Shown: in pieces, positions 61,608 to 64,000 of the stretch | Numbering within the stretch: position 1 is the first letter of the stretch | Layout: each line of letters opens with the position of its first letter | Source of the DNA: Omphalotus guepiniiformis | Taxonomy: Eukaryota > Basidiomycota > Agaricomycetes > Agaricales > Omphalotaceae | Length of the DNA stretch: 64,000 nucleotides | Assembly (NCBI GenBank): GCA_028554645.1 | Contig: JAQOOI010000012.1 | Location: forward strand, 186,001 to 250,000 | Direction of reading: 5' to 3' | Position numbers and translations under genes: made by a program | The notes under the pieces: generated by a model | What the model was told of the DNA's origin: nothing | Database searches by the model: none | The model's input: the letters and a program-made list of their open reading frames with translations, nothing else

Positions 61608-64000
61608 ATGGCTCAGCTACTAACATACTCGATTTATCGCATCCACACTTCTGACCACACGTCTGAGCGTGTAGATTTCTGGCAACCTATAGCGGTGGAC
61701 CCTACGCTACCGGTCTTTTCTGTCTTGCACCAAATCATCAGATTGGCGTCGCTGCAACACCACCAACTTGCTACAATCCTGAATGCAGCCGAGGTCAAAA
61801 AAGCTCTCTACCTTCCAAGTTCCGCTGCCCTCACCCGTGAGCTCATTGCTAAGAAGGAGGAGAGGCAGTTCAATGTCATAGCAGAGACCGGACGAACCTT
61901 GATGGATGATACGACGGCGCTTTCAGAGTATCTCAGTGGCCTAATTGCGCCAATTTGCCCTAATATTTGGGTCATTCTTGTAGACAACCTGTCTTGCGGT
62001 AAACGTTTCTTTTTCCGTCTACTGGCAGCTCCTCATTATCAGACTCTTTTCTTCTCAATTGAGGTCTCAGGTTCAGACATATTGCCATACATCATGTTCA
62101 AAAGCTCGAAGGGCAGTACTAGCGCTGATCTGGATGAAAACCACATCACACTCACTGCGCCGGAAAGACCTCCCCTAGGAGTGCTGGAGTTTGTCGCGAA
62201 CATGAGTAAAAAAAGAAAGATAGGCTTCAAGGTGCGATATCTCCATTTCTCCCTCCTTTTTTGTCCTTACGTTGTGTGTTCGTAGGCGTACGAGGCGCTT
62301 GTCGCAATGGAGAAATCGCCTGCCAACCTGAACGAATTCCTGGAGGCGGGTCGTGAATACAATACAGAACTAGGCCAGAACGAGGCATCAAGGAAACTTG
62401 AAGGTTCTCACTATCTCAACACGCTAGAAAGGATGAAATACTGTCAGCCTGTGTACCTGGACGGCGCGCGAGAAGCATCAGTGGATAGTTTGTTCTACCA
62501 CCCAATTGCCATCACATTACAGGCTCGAACAGAAACAGAGATGGAAGACCACAACAAACCTTACGTGTAAGAAGTTGTCTCGTTTTCGTTCTTTTTGGTA
62601 TTGACAATTATTATGTGCGCATCTTGCAGGAAGTTCTCTTCCCAGCCATGGCCGCATCCGTTTCTTTTGCCATGTAAAACCCCACAACATGACCCGGATG
62701 ACTATGTCAAATACACACCACTATTAAATACTTGTTTCTGGAGAGGCTGTCAACCCCTCTGGCTCAGCGTAACTTTTTCAGAGCCAGGCACTGACCGGCT
62801 TAGACTGCTCTTTCGGGGAGCATCGCTAGTGAGGCTGTATAATTCTGCCGGAAAGTCTCACCAATATCCCTTCATTCTACCGGTGATCTATATCAACAAA
62901 GAGTTCCATGCTGAAGTTCTCTACATGTATTATATCGGGAGAAATGTAAGTTCTCGTCTTCTCCCGCTGGATTCAGCGGTGTTACTCAAGAAAAAGATTT
63001 CATTATAGGTGCTTTATCACCGGGAGACGTACAAGCTTGGTTTACCGGAGGATGCATTGCGATTCATGGTAGTTGTATACAACTTGGGGGATAGGAAGGC
63101 ACTGTGGTCTGAATATGGGTTCAAGCGTTTGGAATCGCTGAAGCAACTGGGATATAGTGGAACCCTACACAGCAACGGAGGCGAGGGGACATGCGAGGGA
63201 GATCAGGGGGAAGGTGAGGCGGATGGTGGAAGCGGCAGGAAGCGGCCCAGGGAAGGCGAGGATCGTTCAGGTAGTGAACCCTCCAGCAAGCGCACGGCAG
63301 CGTCTAGTGGGGGTGGAATTCATCATCTCGCTGTCCTTTCGAGACAGGGTTTCGAGGGTATAAGCTTGCTGAGTTCCGAATCAGCAGTGCGTCTGACTAT
63401 TTTCATGCTATTGTCGCGCGTTCTGACAGTCTTGGCCTTGCAGGGAATGTCAAAAGTATACAGAGCGCAGAACAAATTCGGAAACTGCGTTATCAAAGTG
63501 CTCTCCAAAACCTCACCCGAAATCGACTTCCTAAGGCTCTGCAATAAGCTCAATGCACCTAATATCATCCACTATCGGGAAATCATTCCGACTGAAAAGT
63601 GGTCATATGTTGTTTTCCCGTTTCTTTCGGTTTTGGGGGATGCCATGATGCCTGGGGTTATAACTTCAAAAATTTCTTCATACCTGGGGCGCATGAGTGT
63701 TGATCTTGCTAGAGGCATTGGATTCCTCCACTCCCACAATATAGCCCACCTTGATATCAGTTCCCATAACCTAGTATTTGACGAGAATATGCGGCTCCTG
63801 GTCATCGATCTTGGTATTGCGGTGCAAGTGACAAGCGAAGAAGAGACTATGACGGGTATTTGGGGTAGTGAATATTGGATGGCGCCGGGTTCGTATTCTC
63901 TTCCTCCTCATATATCCTAGGGACTACTCAAAGTTCGAATTGAATTCTGTTTGCAGAGATCAAGAGGAAGGAAGCTTTTAGTCCAATTCGGGCAGATAGA
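61608..64000 (+). CDS. Atypical protein kinase with N-terminal unknown module, partial at right edge
   Basis: Exons: 61608-62231, 62286-62566, 62630-62945, 63009-63386, 63444-63888 and 63957-64000 onward. About 480 residues precede the kinase and resemble nothing I can name; they end in a Gly/Glu/Lys-rich linker with a basic patch (GRKRPREGEDR). The kinase part shows KVYRAQNKFGNCVIKVL (beta-3 Lys), YVVFPFL at the hinge, LARGIGFLHSHNIAHLDISSHNLVF for the catalytic loop, VIDLGIAV for the Mg loop and GSEYWMAPE, split by the last intron. HRD is HLD and DFG is DLG, but the catalytic Lys, Asp, Asn and Mg-binding Asp are all kept, so activity is possible. Such kinases are expanded in agaricomycetes. 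The C-terminal lobe is outside the window. Confidence 0.8.

Overview
The window looks like nuclear DNA of an agaricomycete (mushroom-forming basidiomycete). Genes are cut by many introns of about 50-65 bases, mostly GT-AG. Conserved genes read as ordinary fungal orthologues: eIF4A, ATP synthase epsilon, SAICAR synthetase, Erg6, Hel2, Grc3. Several genes belong to families typical of mushrooms: small Kre9/Knh1-like secreted proteins, an MLKL/HeLo-like protein, an NTPase-nuclease of Crinkler type, and atypical kinases. No tRNA, rRNA, CRISPR array or prokaryotic feature was seen. Gene models come from manual splicing. For nearly every complete model the exon lengths sum to a multiple of three.

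Layout. 1-4.4 kb: a partial secreted protein and a long coiled-coil protein. 4.4-9.3 kb: no convincing gene. 9.3-12.8 kb: eIF4A and a dual-specificity phosphatase. 12.8-18.2 kb: a gene-poor stretch rich in short repeats. 18.2-20.1 kb: a Rab4-like GTPase and ATP synthase epsilon, transcribed divergently. 20.1-23.4 kb: gene-poor, with a 480-bp MITE-like element. 23.4-30.8 kb: a 1116-residue fusion of a cysteine-free peroxiredoxin fold and an MLKL-like helical bundle, divergent from a USP10-type ubiquitin hydrolase. 31-36 kb: an arylamine N-acetyltransferase and a P-loop NTPase with a PD-(D/E)XK-like motif. 36.1-42.4 kb: a duplication hotspot with a broken GRC3 fragment, two nearly identical ERG6 genes, a foldback element between them and a seven-helix membrane protein. 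43-50 kb: a disordered Ser/Pro-rich protein, a second Kre9-like protein and Hel2/ZNF598. 50-56 kb: ADE1, a mitochondrial helical-repeat protein and intact GRC3. 56.2-57.9 kb: an inverted, decayed copy of the membrane-protein gene. 58.6-64 kb: a GMC oxidoreductase and an atypical kinase running off the right edge.

How genes relate. Most are independent housekeeping genes in divergent or tandem pairs, not a pathway cluster. Two groupings stand out. The 36-42 kb and 53-58 kb blocks share GRC3 and membrane-protein sequence, plus the flank that lies downstream of ERG6, so they descend from one rearranged segmental duplication. The best candidate for something new is the peroxiredoxin-MLKL fusion at 23.4-27.0 kb. 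A likely dead redox fold there precedes a domain used by cell-death effectors, and a Cys/His-rich module follows.
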